A stretch of 62,083 nt of DNA, from positions 1 to 62,083 of the forward strand of contig NZ_MSFI01000030.1 in assembly GCF_001975785.1 (NCBI RefSeq). Reading direction: 5' to 3'. Below are positions 16,729 through 26,330 of the stretch, piece after piece. The DNA is from Domibacillus epiphyticus. Lineage in GTDB: Bacteria; Bacillota; Bacilli; Bacillales; Domibacillaceae. Every line of letters starts with the position of its first letter. Position 1 is the stretch's first letter. The notes beneath the pieces are model-generated. The model worked only from the letters and a program-made list of their open reading frames with translations, ran no database searches and had not been told where the DNA came from. A program made the position numbers and the translations under genes.

Positions 16729-18873
16729 TTATGAGATTGAACTTGGGCGGTTCTGCTCCATTTTCCTCATCTCTAAAAATACTTTAATCATCCCATATGT
16801 CACCTCTTCTGGCACAAGTTCTTTAATGGGCTTCAGCTGCTCCGTTCCCGCTTCCTCCACGGCTTTTTGGAGTGGTTCCACGAATTTTGCCGGGATAATC
16901 AAATCGAAATCAACAGCAAGTCCTTCGGTCATGCATTGAATGAAATGGTTTTCGACCGTGCTCACCGTCAAATTTCTCTTTAGAGCGATGTCAGCGGCTG
17001 TCAATCCGCTTTTGTGCTGTTCGAACGTTTCAAGATGAGATCCTTTGACTGTTTTTTTCTTTGAAACAGGTGCATCTGATGTGTTCAGATCTTTTTCCCG
17101 CTCCGGATGGTCGGCACAAAATGTGTGTATGGCTTCCAAAAATAAACCGCCATATTTTTCAAGTTTGCTCTGTCCGACACCGCTGACCGCGAGAAATTCG
17201 TCTTCTGAATGCGGAAGTTTCGCACACATATCCTGCAATGTTTTATCCGAAAAAATAACGAATGGCGGAACCCCTGCGGCTTCTGCCAGTTCTTTTCGCA
17301 ACATACGCAGTTCTTCAAATAATGGATCATCCATCGCGATTTTCTTTGTTTTAACTGCTGCTTTTCTCTGTACAGTTTCCTTTCCAACCAGCACATTTTT
17401 CCCTTTTTCTGTGACGAAGATAGTTGGATATTGCTTTTGCTCGACGCCAATCAGTTCTTGCGAGATAAGGAATTCAATAAAGTTCGTTACGTCTTTTACA
17501 CTTCGATGCTTTAAAATCCCATATGTAGAAAGCTGATCAAAACCAAATTCCTGTATTTTTTTATTTTTCGATCCAGTTAATACCTGTGCAGTCAGTGCTT
17601 TGCCAAACCGCTGTCCCATCCGGATTACGCACGATAAGACCATTTGCGCCTCTTTCGTCGCATCGACACTTTCACGGGAATCCGTACAGTTGCCACACCG
17701 TCCGCATGATTCAGGAGACTGTTCACCGAAATACGAAACGATAAATTGCTGTAAACATTTCTCTGTATGACAGTAGTCGACCATGAGCTGAAGTTTATCA
17801 AGCTCTTGTGGAATTCGCTCCCGCTCAAGTGCCTGATCAATTAAAAATCGCTGCGTCTGCACATCCTGTGATGAATACAGAACGATACATTCGCTGTCAA
17901 GCCCGTCGCGTCCGGCGCGTCCCGCTTCTTGATAATAGCTTTCCATATTTTTCGGCAACTGATAATGGATGACGTAGCGGATGTTGGATTTATCGATCCC
18001 CATTCCAAACGCGTTTGTTGCAACCATAACGGCCGCTTCATCTGTCAAAAATCGATCCTGTTCCGCGTTTCGCTCCTTATCGCTCATCCCAGCATGATAA
18101 CGGGCCACTTCAATCCCGCTTTTATGAAGCCGTTCGTAAAGCATATCGACCGCTTTCCGCGTCGCCGCGTATATAATTCCGGCTTCTTTTTCATTTTTCT
18201 TTAAAAAATCTTTTAAGAAATTGTTCCGGTCCTGTCCTTGAACAACCGAAAAAGATAAATTTTTTCTCTCAAACCCCGTGATAACCGTGTTTTCTTCTTC
18301 GATTAAAAGAAGACGGCAAATATCTTCCCGCACATTAGGCGTTGCTGTTGCTGTTAACGCGAGTACAATCGGCTTCTCCGGCAGCATCTCCGCCATACTG
18401 TGAATGTTTCTGTAGCTTGGGCGAAAATCGTGCCCCCACTGAGAAATGCAATGTGCTTCATCAACAGCAATAAGAGGAATGGCAAGTTGTTTTAACTGCT
18501 CGATAAATGAGGAGGAATCAAGTCTTTCCGGCGCAATATAAAGAAGCTTGTACTCTCCATTCCTAGCAGCTTCCATTGTTTCGCGATATTCGTTGTTTGT
18601 TAATGAACTATTTATATAGGCCGCCGGAATGCCAGCTTCAAGAAGAGTATCCACTTGATCTTTCATTAATGAAATAAGCGGTGATATTACAACCGTTGTT
18701 CCCGGCAGGACAAGAGCAGGAATTTGATAGCAAATCGATTTTCCGCCGCCTGTTGGCATGACACAAATCGTATTCCGGCCTTCAAGCACCTGACTAATCG
18801 CCTGCTCCTGCCCGCTTCGGAAGGAATCAAATCCGAAGTATGACTGCAGATGCTCGCGTGCCTGTTGCAGCAT
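16729..18873 (-). CDS. recQ: ATP-dependent DNA helicase RecQ
   Basis: 3'-5' helicase of 714 residues used in recombination and replication repair. Motifs: Walker A MPTGGGKSICYQ, DEAH box AVDEAHCISQWGHDFRP, helicase C-terminal domain with YYQEAGRAGRDG, zinc cysteines around CGRCGNC, RQC winged helix, an HRDC domain at about residues 520-600, and a C-terminal helix-turn-helix (GLTAADIALKRNLTVSTVENHF). Complete for the Bacillus RecQ architecture. Site AGGAG precedes ATG 18873. Followed by a nuclease gene in the same operon. Confidence 0.96.
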   Translation of the reverse strand: MLQQAREHLQSYFGFDSFRSGQEQAISQVLEGRNTICVMPTGGGKSICYQIPALVLPGTTVVISPLISLMKDQVDTLLEAGIPAAYINSSLTNNEYRETMEAARNGEYKLLYIAPERLDSSSFIEQLKQLAIPLIAVDEAHCISQWGHDFRPSYRNIHSMAEMLPEKPIVLALTATATPNVREDICRLLLIEEENTVITGFERKNLSFSVVQGQDRNNFLKDFLKKNEKEAGIIYAATRKAVDMLYERLHKSGIEVARYHAGMSDKERNAEQDRFLTDEAAVMVATNAFGMGIDKSNIRYVIHYQLPKNMESYYQEAGRAGRDGLDSECIVLYSSQDVQTQRFLIDQALERERIPQELDKLQLMVDYCHTEKCLQQFIVSYFGEQSPESCGRCGNCTDSRESVDATKEAQMVLSCVIRMGQRFGKALTAQVLTGSKNKKIQEFGFDQLSTYGILKHRSVKDVTNFIEFLISQELIGVEQKQYPTIFVTEKGKNVLVGKETVQRKAAVKTKKIAMDDPLFEELRMLRKELAEAAGVPPFVIFSDKTLQDMCAKLPHSEDEFLAVSGVGQSKLEKYGGLFLEAIHTFCADHPEREKDLNTSDAPVSKKKTVKGSHLETFEQHKSGLTAADIALKRNLTVSTVENHFIQCMTEGLAVDFDLIIPAKFVEPLQKAVEEAGTEQLKPIKELVPEEVTYGMIKVFLEMRKMEQNRPSSIS

Positions 18874-18985
18874 TCTAACACTCCTCTATTTTTTTCTTCT
18901 ATTGTAGCATGAAAAACAAACGAATGTTTCTCTGCCATTTAATGATGGGCTAATATAGGTTTCCCGTGTGGAATTTAGTTGTCAG

Positions 18986-19016
18986 CATAAAAAAACCGCA
19001 AAATGAAAGCGGTTTT
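18986..19016 (-). terminator. Intrinsic terminator of the formate dehydrogenase operon
   Basis: Arms AAAACCGC (18992-18999) and GCGGTTTT (19009-19016), then a T-run on the minus strand. Lies 29 bases after the OxlT-like gene. Confidence 0.85.
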
Positions 19017-19044
19017 AAAAATTCATTTAGGAATATGTCGAATC

Positions 19045-20313
19045 TCATTTATTAAAAGCGGTTGTGGAAGTATTCCCATTCGTTTGTGCACGGATTTTTT
19101 TAATATTAATCCGAATTAATAGTGATATAGCGAGCGCTGCAATAAATGCGCCGACAAAAATGTACAGTGTAAGCGAATAGCTATTTGTCGCCTCGCGAAT
19201 ATTCGATACAACAACAGGACCGACAAGACCGGCAGCAGCCCATGCCGTCAAAATATAGCCATGTATGGCGCCGAGCTGTTTCGTTCCAAACATATCCCCA
19301 ATATAAGCGGGAATAGAAGCAAAGCCGCCGCCATAACAAGATAAAATGATAAAAATTAATAGTTGGAATAAAATCGAGTTAGACGTGTTTGGCAGCAAAA
19401 CGAAGGCCACGATTTGAATAGTAAAAAAAGCAGTATATACATTTGGGCGGCCGATGTAGTCTGAAGTGGATGCCCATCCAATACGGCCAAATCCATTAAA
19501 TACGCCCATTATTCCAACCATTGTCGCCGCAGCAGCCGCTGATAATCCGGCAATATCCTGGGCCATCGGAGAAGCAACGGAAATAACAGCAATTCCGCAG
19601 GTTACATTGATAAACAGCATAAACCATAACGCCCAAAAACGAACGGTTTTCACCGCTTCATTGGCAGTAAGCTGTGATAAGTCGCCTGTTTTCTTTTCTT
19701 TGCCTGCTTGATTCCCATTCATCCCTTCAGGCATCCATCCTTCAGGAGGGGGTGAGAGATACATAGATGAAGCGATCATGACGAAAAAATAAACGGTTCC
19801 TAATAAATAAAATGTCGTGGAGATGCCTACGCTGTTAATGAGATTAGCGATAATCGGACTTGCAATCATCGAGGCAAATCCAAACCCCATAATCGCGAGT
19901 CCCGTGGCAAGACCTCTTCGATCCGGAAACCATTTAACGAGAGATGATACTGGGGTAATATAACCAATTCCAAGCCCTATACCGCCAAGTGCCCCATAGC
20001 AAAAATAAAGAAGATAAAGAGAATCGATACTATTTGCAAAACCAGCTCCGATCAAGCCTATTCCAAAAAAAACGGAGGCAATCATGCCGGACTTTTTAGG
20101 TCCATACTTCTCCACAAAATGCCCCATAAATGCAGCTGATAAACCGAGAAAGAAAATGGCGATGCTGAAGGTCCATGAAATTTCAGCCAACCCCCACCCA
20201 TGTTCTTCTTGTAAAGGTTTCGTGAAAACACTCCATGAATAAACAGAACCAATGGAAAGATGGATTCCAACTGCAGCTGCTGCAATAAGCCAGCGGTTTT
20301 TTACTTTCTGCAT
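19045..20313 (-). CDS. MFS transporter, oxalate:formate antiporter (OxlT) family, paralog 1
   Basis: About 422 residues with 12 predicted membrane segments and the signature loop GHFVEKYGPKKSG and WFPDRRGLATGLAIMGFGF. The OxlT family exchanges dicarboxylates and formate, but substrates differ widely. I start at ATG 20313 (opening MQKVKNRW), nine bases after AAGGGG. It is the last gene of the operon after the formate dehydrogenase and the DUF1641 protein, so formate transport is a reasonable guess. A close paralog lies at 26331. Confidence 0.88.
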   Translation of the reverse strand: MQKVKNRWLIAAAAVGIHLSIGSVYSWSVFTKPLQEEHGWGLAEISWTFSIAIFFLGLSAAFMGHFVEKYGPKKSGMIASVFFGIGLIGAGFANSIDSLYLLYFCYGALGGIGLGIGYITPVSSLVKWFPDRRGLATGLAIMGFGFASMIASPIIANLINSVGISTTFYLLGTVYFFVMIASSMYLSPPPEGWMPEGMNGNQAGKEKKTGDLSQLTANEAVKTVRFWALWFMLFINVTCGIAVISVASPMAQDIAGLSAAAAATMVGIMGVFNGFGRIGWASTSDYIGRPNVYTAFFTIQIVAFVLLPNTSNSILFQLLIFIILSCYGGGFASIPAYIGDMFGTKQLGAIHGYILTAWAAAGLVGPVVVSNIREATNSYSLTLYIFVGAFIAALAISLLIRINIKKIRAQTNGNTSTTAFNK

Positions 20314-20382
20314 AGAATGACCCCTTTTCATTTTCAGGGCAAGAACATGTTTTTTATTCGCAGTCCTTGCCCCATTCTTTTT

Positions 20383-21039
20383 TTATTTCTTTGACAAAGT
20401 TAACCCGAGCAGAGAAAAGCCAGCTGCCGCCAATAGCCAGCCTCTACGAATACCAGTCTCGCCTTTCTCATTTCGGCCAGCGTCACCAGACTGCATAAGA
20501 ATTCCTTCTTTTTGTTCGACTGGCATCACCTGCTCTTCTGGCGGCTGTGTGGTTCGTTCCAGTTCTTTCTTGTTTTCTCCTATCCCTTTTAAAAACGTTA
20601 GTAAAAAGAGGACGGCCTGCAAAATCTCAGGGTCGCCAAGCGAACGGAAAATCGATAGATAACTTGCCCTTCCTGCTTTTTGTTCAGCTTTTGCCACACG
20701 GGCGATGCCGTTATTTACTTTTAGGATAAGCGGTTCGATCTGCTGTACATTTAATGTACCGAGCGTGCCAATCATAAGCAGAAGGTTTTTAATCGTATTG
20801 GCCGTCTCAGGCTTATCTGCGGCCTTCACTAATATATCAAGCACGCGGTCGCCTTGACCGAAAAGACTGCCAACGCCCTCCAGCACTCCCCGATTATTCA
20901 TCTTAGTCAAAACATATAGCAATTCTTTTATGACATCTTTGTTGTCCGCAATCAGCTGTTCAATTTCAAGCAGATCCCGCTTCCGTTTTTCTTCTTCACT
21001 TAATTCAATACGGTGGATGGATGTAATTGCTTTAGCCAT
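20383..21039 (-). CDS. yjgD: DUF1641 protein, YjgD-like
   Basis: 218 residues. The central DUF1641 segment (ADNKDVIKELLYVLTKMNNRGVLEGVGSLFGQGDRVLDIL) is clear, and the C-terminus has one hydrophobic helix (GWLLAAAGFSLLGLTLSKK) that may anchor it to the membrane. In B. subtilis yjgD follows the formate dehydrogenase gene yjgC, as here. The start overlaps the end of that gene by 8 bases. Likely an accessory or membrane-linking subunit of the enzyme; not proven. Confidence 0.88.
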   Translation of the reverse strand: MAKAITSIHRIELSEEEKRKRDLLEIEQLIADNKDVIKELLYVLTKMNNRGVLEGVGSLFGQGDRVLDILVKAADKPETANTIKNLLLMIGTLGTLNVQQIEPLILKVNNGIARVAKAEQKAGRASYLSIFRSLGDPEILQAVLFLLTFLKGIGENKKELERTTQPPEEQVMPVEQKEGILMQSGDAGRNEKGETGIRRGWLLAAAGFSLLGLTLSKK

Positions 21040-23989
21040 GCTGTCCCACCCCCTTTTTCACTATATCACCAGGGAAGATGTAGTCTGGCCTTGCCCACTT
21101 TTTCTCCACTTGAACGCCGATTTGCGGCTGCGGATTTCCGAATCGGAAATTGTTGCGCGGAAGAGGGTCTTCTCCTTTTACTTTCAAGATTTCCATTTTC
21201 GCGCTTATTTCTTTATAAGCGGGTGTGTCCGTATCTTTATCGGCGTGACTGCTCGTTAAATAGTTGATCGCTCCTTCGTCCGGGTCGTTCATCGGCAGAT
21301 AAACTTCTTTTCCCCTAACCCGGTCAGTAATATGGCATTCTACTTTCACACTGCCATAAGGTGACGTTAGCCGCACGAGCGTCCCGTTCTCAAGTCCTCT
21401 TTCAGCGGCAAGCTCCGGTGACACCTCAAGAAAGACGCTTGGCGTTTTGGACGTAATTCCTTCCGATTTATATGTCATGTTGCCCTCGTGGAAATGTTCT
21501 AGCAATCGGCCGTTATTCACATGGAGATCGTATTCTTTATCAAATTGGAGAGGCTCTGTCCATTCAACAGGGTAAAGTCTTGCTTTTCCGTCTGGAAACG
21601 GGAACTCATCGAGAAAGAGCAGCGGTGAATCCACTCCATCTTTTGCAACCGGCCATTGCAAGCTTTTGTACCCTTCCAATCTTTCATACGATACGCCTGC
21701 GTATAGCGGGGACAAACTAGCTGCTTCATCCATAATGTCGCCAGGATGTGCATAATCCCAATCCGCACCGAGCCGGTTTGCAATCTCCATAATAATCTGC
21801 CAATCCGGCTTGGATTCTCCTAGTGGCTCCAACGCTTGATAAAGGCGCTGAATTCGGCGCTCTGTATTTGTAAACGTACCTTCTTTTTCAAGACTTGGGC
21901 TTGCCGGTAATACAACGTCCGCAAATTGCGCCGTTTTAGAAAAAAAGATATCTTGTACCACAAAGAAATCCAGTTTCTCAAATGCTTCATGGACATAGTT
22001 TATATTTGAATCCACCAATCCCATGTCCTCTCCTTTTAAGTACATGGCTTTCACTTTTCCCTCGTGTATGCCGGACACCATATCATGATTGTTTAATCCT
22101 GGTTCCGCGGGAATTTTCACGCCCCAGCTTTTTTCATATTTCGCCCGCACTTGATCATCCGTTATTTTTTCATAGCCTGGAAAACGGTCCGGCATGCTTC
22201 CAAAATCACTTGCTCCCTGCACGTTATTGTGGCCGCGTAATGGATAACTTCCCGCCCCTGGTTTCCCGTAGTTTCCTGTAATAAGAAGAAGATTTGAGAT
22301 TGCTGTGCTAGTATCACTGCCGCCCACATGCTGTGTTACGCCCATCGCCCACAATACGCAAACCGTTTCGGCTTTGTGAATGCTTTCAGCCATTTGTATC
22401 AACACTTCTTTTGGAATACCGGTAACGTCCGCAGCGTACTCCAACGTGTACGTCGCAAGACTATTAATATATTCTTGTAATCCATTAACGCGGTTCTTTA
22501 AAAACGTTTTATCTTCCCAGCCTTGATCTACAATGTACTTGGTAATCGCGGACAGCCAGACGATATCAGTACCAGACTTAGGCTGGATAAAGATATCGGC
22601 ACGGTCAGCCATTTCATGTTTGCGCAAATCTGCTACAATCAACTTTTGGCCTTTCAACTTATGAGACCGTTTCACTCTGGTGGCGAGGACAGGATGGGAT
22701 TCCGATGTATTTGAGCCGACGACCAACACAAGTTCTGACTGCTCGATATCTGTAATCGAACCGGAGTCTCCACCGTAGCCGACCGTTCGGAAGAGTCCCA
22801 CCGTCGCCGGCGTCTGGCAATAGCGCGAGCAATTGTCGACATTGTTTGTCCCGATCACGCCCCGGGCTAGCTTTTGCATAAGATAGGATTCTTCATTTGT
22901 ACATTTTGACGAACTAATAAATGCCATTGAATCCGGACCATGTGTTTTCTTGATTCCTAAAAATTTACTAGTAATGAGGTTAAATGCTTCTTCCCATTCT
23001 GCTTCACGGAATGAATCGCCTTCCCGAATAAGCGGTTTTGTTAGCCGCTCCTCACTGTTCACATAATCCCAGCCAAATTTCCCTTTCACACACGTTGAAA
23101 TGCCATTTGCCGGCGCATCTATTTGCGGCTCCACCTTTAATATTTCACGGTCTTTTGTCCATACATCAAAACTGCAGCCAACCCCGCAATACGTACAGAC
23201 GGTTTTTGTTTTTTTGATTCTGTCTTCTCTCATTGCCGATTCCATATCGGAAATCGTCAAAATGGAACCGTAGCCCGTTTCCACATTTTTGGTCAACTCA
23301 ATCATCGGACGAAGAGTTGGTTTTGCAATCCCCGTCAGGAAACCAGCTTCCCCTTCCATGCCTTTTTCCATCATAGCATTACAAGGGCAAACCGTTGAGC
23401 AATGTCCGCATGATACACAAGACGATTCATTAATCTTGGAATTGTTGTCCCAAATAACACGAGGCCGTTCTAAACTCCAATCTATTGAAAGTGTTTCCGT
23501 CACCTGCACGTCCTGGCAGGCTTCTACACAACGTCCACATAAAATACATTGGTCCGGGTCATACCGGTAAAACGGATTGGAATCGTCAATTTCATGCGGT
23601 TTTGGTTCAAAAGGAACACTTTGATGATTAATTTTCATTTCCTTTACGGTATTGTGCACTTCACATGTGCCGTTGTTATAATCACAAACGGTACAATACA
23701 ATTCGTGGTTATATAGAATACGGTCCATTCCAATAAGCTGGGCTTGTTTTACTTCAGGAGAAACAGAATCAATTACATCACCATCTTGGACAACCGTTGA
23801 GCATGACCTGACAAACTCTCCATTTACTTGTACGATGCATGTATCACATGTTTCTACGGCGCCAAGACTCGGATGATAACATACGCTAGGAACATCTAGA
23901 GAACGGTTTGTTAAGGCGTTTAGAACCGATTCATTCTCCTGTAAAAATGCATCTTCACCGTTAATTTTCACCCGCACTTGTTGTGACAA
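21032..23989 (-). CDS. yjgC: Formate dehydrogenase catalytic subunit, YjgC type
   Basis: 985 residues, molybdopterin oxidoreductase. Domains in order: a 2Fe-2S ferredoxin fold (residues about 1-80, ETCDTC), a C/H-ligated cluster (CTVCDYNNGTCEVH), two 4Fe-4S motifs (CILCGRCVEAC, CVSCGHCSTVC), the MopB 4Fe-4S (CTYCGVGC) and the large molybdopterin domains. The active-site position (NNVDNCSRYCQ) is cysteine, not selenocysteine. The start is TTG 23989, eight bases after GAGGGG. First gene of a three-gene operon with a sigma-B type promoter. The formate assignment is by family; other small acids are possible. Confidence 0.9.
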   Translation of the reverse strand: MSQQVRVKINGEDAFLQENESVLNALTNRSLDVPSVCYHPSLGAVETCDTCIVQVNGEFVRSCSTVVQDGDVIDSVSPEVKQAQLIGMDRILYNHELYCTVCDYNNGTCEVHNTVKEMKINHQSVPFEPKPHEIDDSNPFYRYDPDQCILCGRCVEACQDVQVTETLSIDWSLERPRVIWDNNSKINESSCVSCGHCSTVCPCNAMMEKGMEGEAGFLTGIAKPTLRPMIELTKNVETGYGSILTISDMESAMREDRIKKTKTVCTYCGVGCSFDVWTKDREILKVEPQIDAPANGISTCVKGKFGWDYVNSEERLTKPLIREGDSFREAEWEEAFNLITSKFLGIKKTHGPDSMAFISSSKCTNEESYLMQKLARGVIGTNNVDNCSRYCQTPATVGLFRTVGYGGDSGSITDIEQSELVLVVGSNTSESHPVLATRVKRSHKLKGQKLIVADLRKHEMADRADIFIQPKSGTDIVWLSAITKYIVDQGWEDKTFLKNRVNGLQEYINSLATYTLEYAADVTGIPKEVLIQMAESIHKAETVCVLWAMGVTQHVGGSDTSTAISNLLLITGNYGKPGAGSYPLRGHNNVQGASDFGSMPDRFPGYEKITDDQVRAKYEKSWGVKIPAEPGLNNHDMVSGIHEGKVKAMYLKGEDMGLVDSNINYVHEAFEKLDFFVVQDIFFSKTAQFADVVLPASPSLEKEGTFTNTERRIQRLYQALEPLGESKPDWQIIMEIANRLGADWDYAHPGDIMDEAASLSPLYAGVSYERLEGYKSLQWPVAKDGVDSPLLFLDEFPFPDGKARLYPVEWTEPLQFDKEYDLHVNNGRLLEHFHEGNMTYKSEGITSKTPSVFLEVSPELAAERGLENGTLVRLTSPYGSVKVECHITDRVRGKEVYLPMNDPDEGAINYLTSSHADKDTDTPAYKEISAKMEILKVKGEDPLPRNNFRFGNPQPQIGVQVEKKWARPDYIFPGDIVKKGVGQHG

Positions 23990-24048
23990 AATAATGGCCC
24001 CTCTCTTTTATTTTTATAAAATTCAGTTTTTTAAGTCCAATTTTAACC

Positions 24049-24074
24049 ATACCCGTCTATAAATCACTTAAAAC
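24049..24074 (-). promoter_or_regulatory. Sigma-B promoter of the formate dehydrogenase operon
   Basis: GTTTTA (24069-24074), 14 bases, GGGTAT (24049-24054); one mismatch to GTTTAA-N14-GGGTAT. As I recall, yjgC-yjgD of B. subtilis belong to the general stress regulon, which agrees. Confidence 0.7.
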
Positions 24075-24187
24075 TTATTTGTCTATACATGATTGTGAAT
24101 TCAAGCGAATATTATGCTAAAATAAAAGATCAGAAAGTGCGGACTGCCGTTTCTTTCTTTATTTCTTTTGAAATGAGGGATTTATTT

Positions 24188-25669
24188 TTGGTAGATTTTT
24201 CTTTAATCATATCTGTAACCGTCTATATGATCGGTATGCTGCTGATCGGATATTATGCGTATAAAAAGACATCAAACCTATCCGACTACATGCTCGGTGG
24301 ACGGACGCTTGGACCAGCTGTTACCGCATTGAGCGCCGGTGCTGCCGATATGAGTGGATGGCTGTTGATGGGACTGCCTGGTGCGATGTTTGCAACAGGA
24401 CTCAGTTCTTCATGGATCGTAATTGGCTTAACACTTGGCGCTTGGGCAAACTGGCTGTATCTTGCGCCCCGTTTAAGAACCTTTACGGAAGTGGCTGGCG
24501 ATGCCATCACCATTCCCGGCTATCTTGAAAATCGGTTTCAAGACAAGTCCAAAATATTGCGACTTGTATCAGGGCTTGTTATATTAATCTTTTTTACGTT
24601 TTATATTTCTTCCGGCATGGTATCCGGCGGTGTCCTTTTCCAAAGTACATTTGGTACCGATTACCATACTGGCCTTTGGATTATCACCGGTGTCGTTGTT
24701 GCCTACACATTATTCGGCGGGTTTTTAGCCGTAAGCTGGACCGACTTTGTACAAGGATTAATTATGGTGACAGCTCTTATTCTTGTGCCCGTCGTTACGT
24801 TGATTCATGTTGGAGGCATTGGCACATCGATTGATACCGTCCGTTCCATCGATCCGGCGTTGCTGGACGTCTTTACAGGGACCAGTCTCATCGGCATTGT
24901 TTCTTTATTTGCCTGGGGACTCGGTTATTTCGGACAGCCGCACATCATTGTCCGCTTTATGGCCATCAGCTCCGTAAAAGAAATCAAAAAAGCACGCCGT
25001 ATCGGCATGAACTGGATGATTTTCTCAAGCGTTGGCGCTATGGTTACCGGCTTTGTCGGGCTCGTTTATTTTACGAACAACAACCTTACATTAGCTGATC
25101 CGGAGACAATTTTTATCGAACTTGGCGAAATCTTATTTCATCCGATCATTACCGGCTTCCTTATCTCTGCCATTTTAGCTGCCATTATGAGTACAATTTC
25201 TTCACAATTACTCGTTACTTCGAGTTCATTGACAGAGGATTTATATAAAACGTTTTTCCGCCGCTCCGCCTCTGATAAAGAACTTGTTTTCCTAGGACGG
25301 CTGTCTGTTTTACTCGTGTCCGTCGCAGCCCTCGTTTTATCGTGGGAAAAGAATGCAACGATTTTGGACCTCGTCGGTTATGCCTGGGCGGGATTCGGGT
25401 CGGCATTTGGTCCGGTTATCCTTTTAAGCCTTTACTGGAAACGCATGACTTCATGGGGCGCACTTGCCGGAATGGCAGCCGGTGCGGTCACCGTTATTTT
25501 GTGGGCAAACTCAACCTTTGCAGAAAAAGTTTATGAAATGATACCAGGATTTGCGGCGAGTTTACTGGCAATCATTGTCGTCAGTCTGCTTACAAAAGCT
25601 CCATCGAAACAAGCAGCAGACCAATTTGAACAATTCCAGCAAACGCTAAAAGAGGAAACGGGTAAATAA
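24188..25669 (+). CDS. putP: Sodium/proline symporter PutP
   Basis: About 493 residues and 13 membrane segments of the SSS family. Typical features are YYAYKKTSNLSDYMLGGRTLGP, SAGAADMSGWLLMGLPG, RLRTFTEVAGDAITIPGYLENRF and SAILAAIMSTISSQLLVTSSSLTEDLY (sodium site). I choose TTG 24188, seven bases after GAGGGA, because family members start near LVDFSLIISVTVYMIGM; the longer reading from 24089 adds 33 residues without a ribosome site. Divergent from the formate dehydrogenase operon. Confidence 0.92.
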   Translation: MVDFSLIISVTVYMIGMLLIGYYAYKKTSNLSDYMLGGRTLGPAVTALSAGAADMSGWLLMGLPGAMFATGLSSSWIVIGLTLGAWANWLYLAPRLRTFTEVAGDAITIPGYLENRFQDKSKILRLVSGLVILIFFTFYISSGMVSGGVLFQSTFGTDYHTGLWIITGVVVAYTLFGGFLAVSWTDFVQGLIMVTALILVPVVTLIHVGGIGTSIDTVRSIDPALLDVFTGTSLIGIVSLFAWGLGYFGQPHIIVRFMAISSVKEIKKARRIGMNWMIFSSVGAMVTGFVGLVYFTNNNLTLADPETIFIELGEILFHPIITGFLISAILAAIMSTISSQLLVTSSSLTEDLYKTFFRRSASDKELVFLGRLSVLLVSVAALVLSWEKNATILDLVGYAWAGFGSAFGPVILLSLYWKRMTSWGALAGMAAGAVTVILWANSTFAEKVYEMIPGFAASLLAIIVVSLLTKAPSKQAADQFEQFQQTLKEETGK

Positions 25670-25672
25670 ATG

Positions 25673-25704
25673 ACTGCACAGCTTTTAAGCTGTGCAGTTT
25701 TTTT
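25673..25704 (+). terminator. Intrinsic terminator of putP
   Basis: Perfect 12-bp arms, 25673-25684 and 25687-25698, with a 2-base centre, followed by seven T. Confidence 0.92.
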
Positions 25705-25769
25705 ACAGAGTTCAGAAGCTGAGCAGCCAGCAGTTCGTGCTATAATGACCAAAAAAGGAGCTGACTATT

Positions 25770-26240
25770 TTGGTTAATGTATTATTTGTCTGCCTCGGCA
25801 ACATTTGCCGTTCACCGATGGCGGAAGCATTATTTCGCGACTTAGTCGAAAAAGAAAATTTAAGCGATAAAATCACTGCCGATTCCGCAGCTACAAGTTC
25901 TTGGCATATCGGTTCACCGCCGCATAAAGGCACACTCGCCATTTTAAAAAAATACAATGTTTCATCAGAAGGTCTTGCCGGACGCCAAATAGCAAAAGAA
26001 GATTTTGAGAAATTCGATTACATCGTTGGCATGGATGAAAGCAACATCAGCAATATTTATGGCATTACAGGCCAGCCAAATCATCCAAAAATTCTCCGGC
26101 TGCTCGACTTAACCGACCATAAAAAAAACGTCCCAGATCCTTATTACACAGGGGATTTCCAAGAAACATATGACCTCGTCATGGATGGCTGTCAATCATT
26201 GCTCAATAAAATTTGTTTGGAACATGATTTGACAAAGTAA
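25770..26240 (+). CDS. yfkJ: Low-molecular-weight protein tyrosine phosphatase
   Basis: 156 residues, cysteine phosphatase. The P-loop VCLGNICRSP (CX5R) is at residues 8-17 and the general-acid motif VPDPYYTGDF is near residue 122. Close in length and motifs to YfkJ of B. subtilis, which is linked to stress resistance. The start is TTG 25770, nine bases after GGAG. A TATAAT at 25740-25745 could be its -10, but the -35 is poor. Confidence 0.9.
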   Translation: MVNVLFVCLGNICRSPMAEALFRDLVEKENLSDKITADSAATSSWHIGSPPHKGTLAILKKYNVSSEGLAGRQIAKEDFEKFDYIVGMDESNISNIYGITGQPNHPKILRLLDLTDHKKNVPDPYYTGDFQETYDLVMDGCQSLLNKICLEHDLTK

Positions 26241-26280
26241 ACTTTTTGTAACGAACTATTCAAGTTAATTCTTAAATGAG

Positions 26281-26322
26281 AAAAATAATAAAGAGGAGCG
26301 GATATAAGAATCCCCTCCTCTT
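26281..26322 (-). terminator. Intrinsic terminator of the second OxlT-like gene
   Basis: Arms AAGAGGAG (26291-26298) and CTCCTCTT (26315-26322) with inner GGAT/ATCC pairing, then a T-rich tail on the minus strand. Confidence 0.75.
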
Positions 26323-26330
26323 CTAAATTA

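Noticed and set aside
21032-23989. Selenocysteine-containing formate dehydrogenase
   Set aside because: The active-site position is an ordinary cysteine codon, and there is no in-frame TGA.
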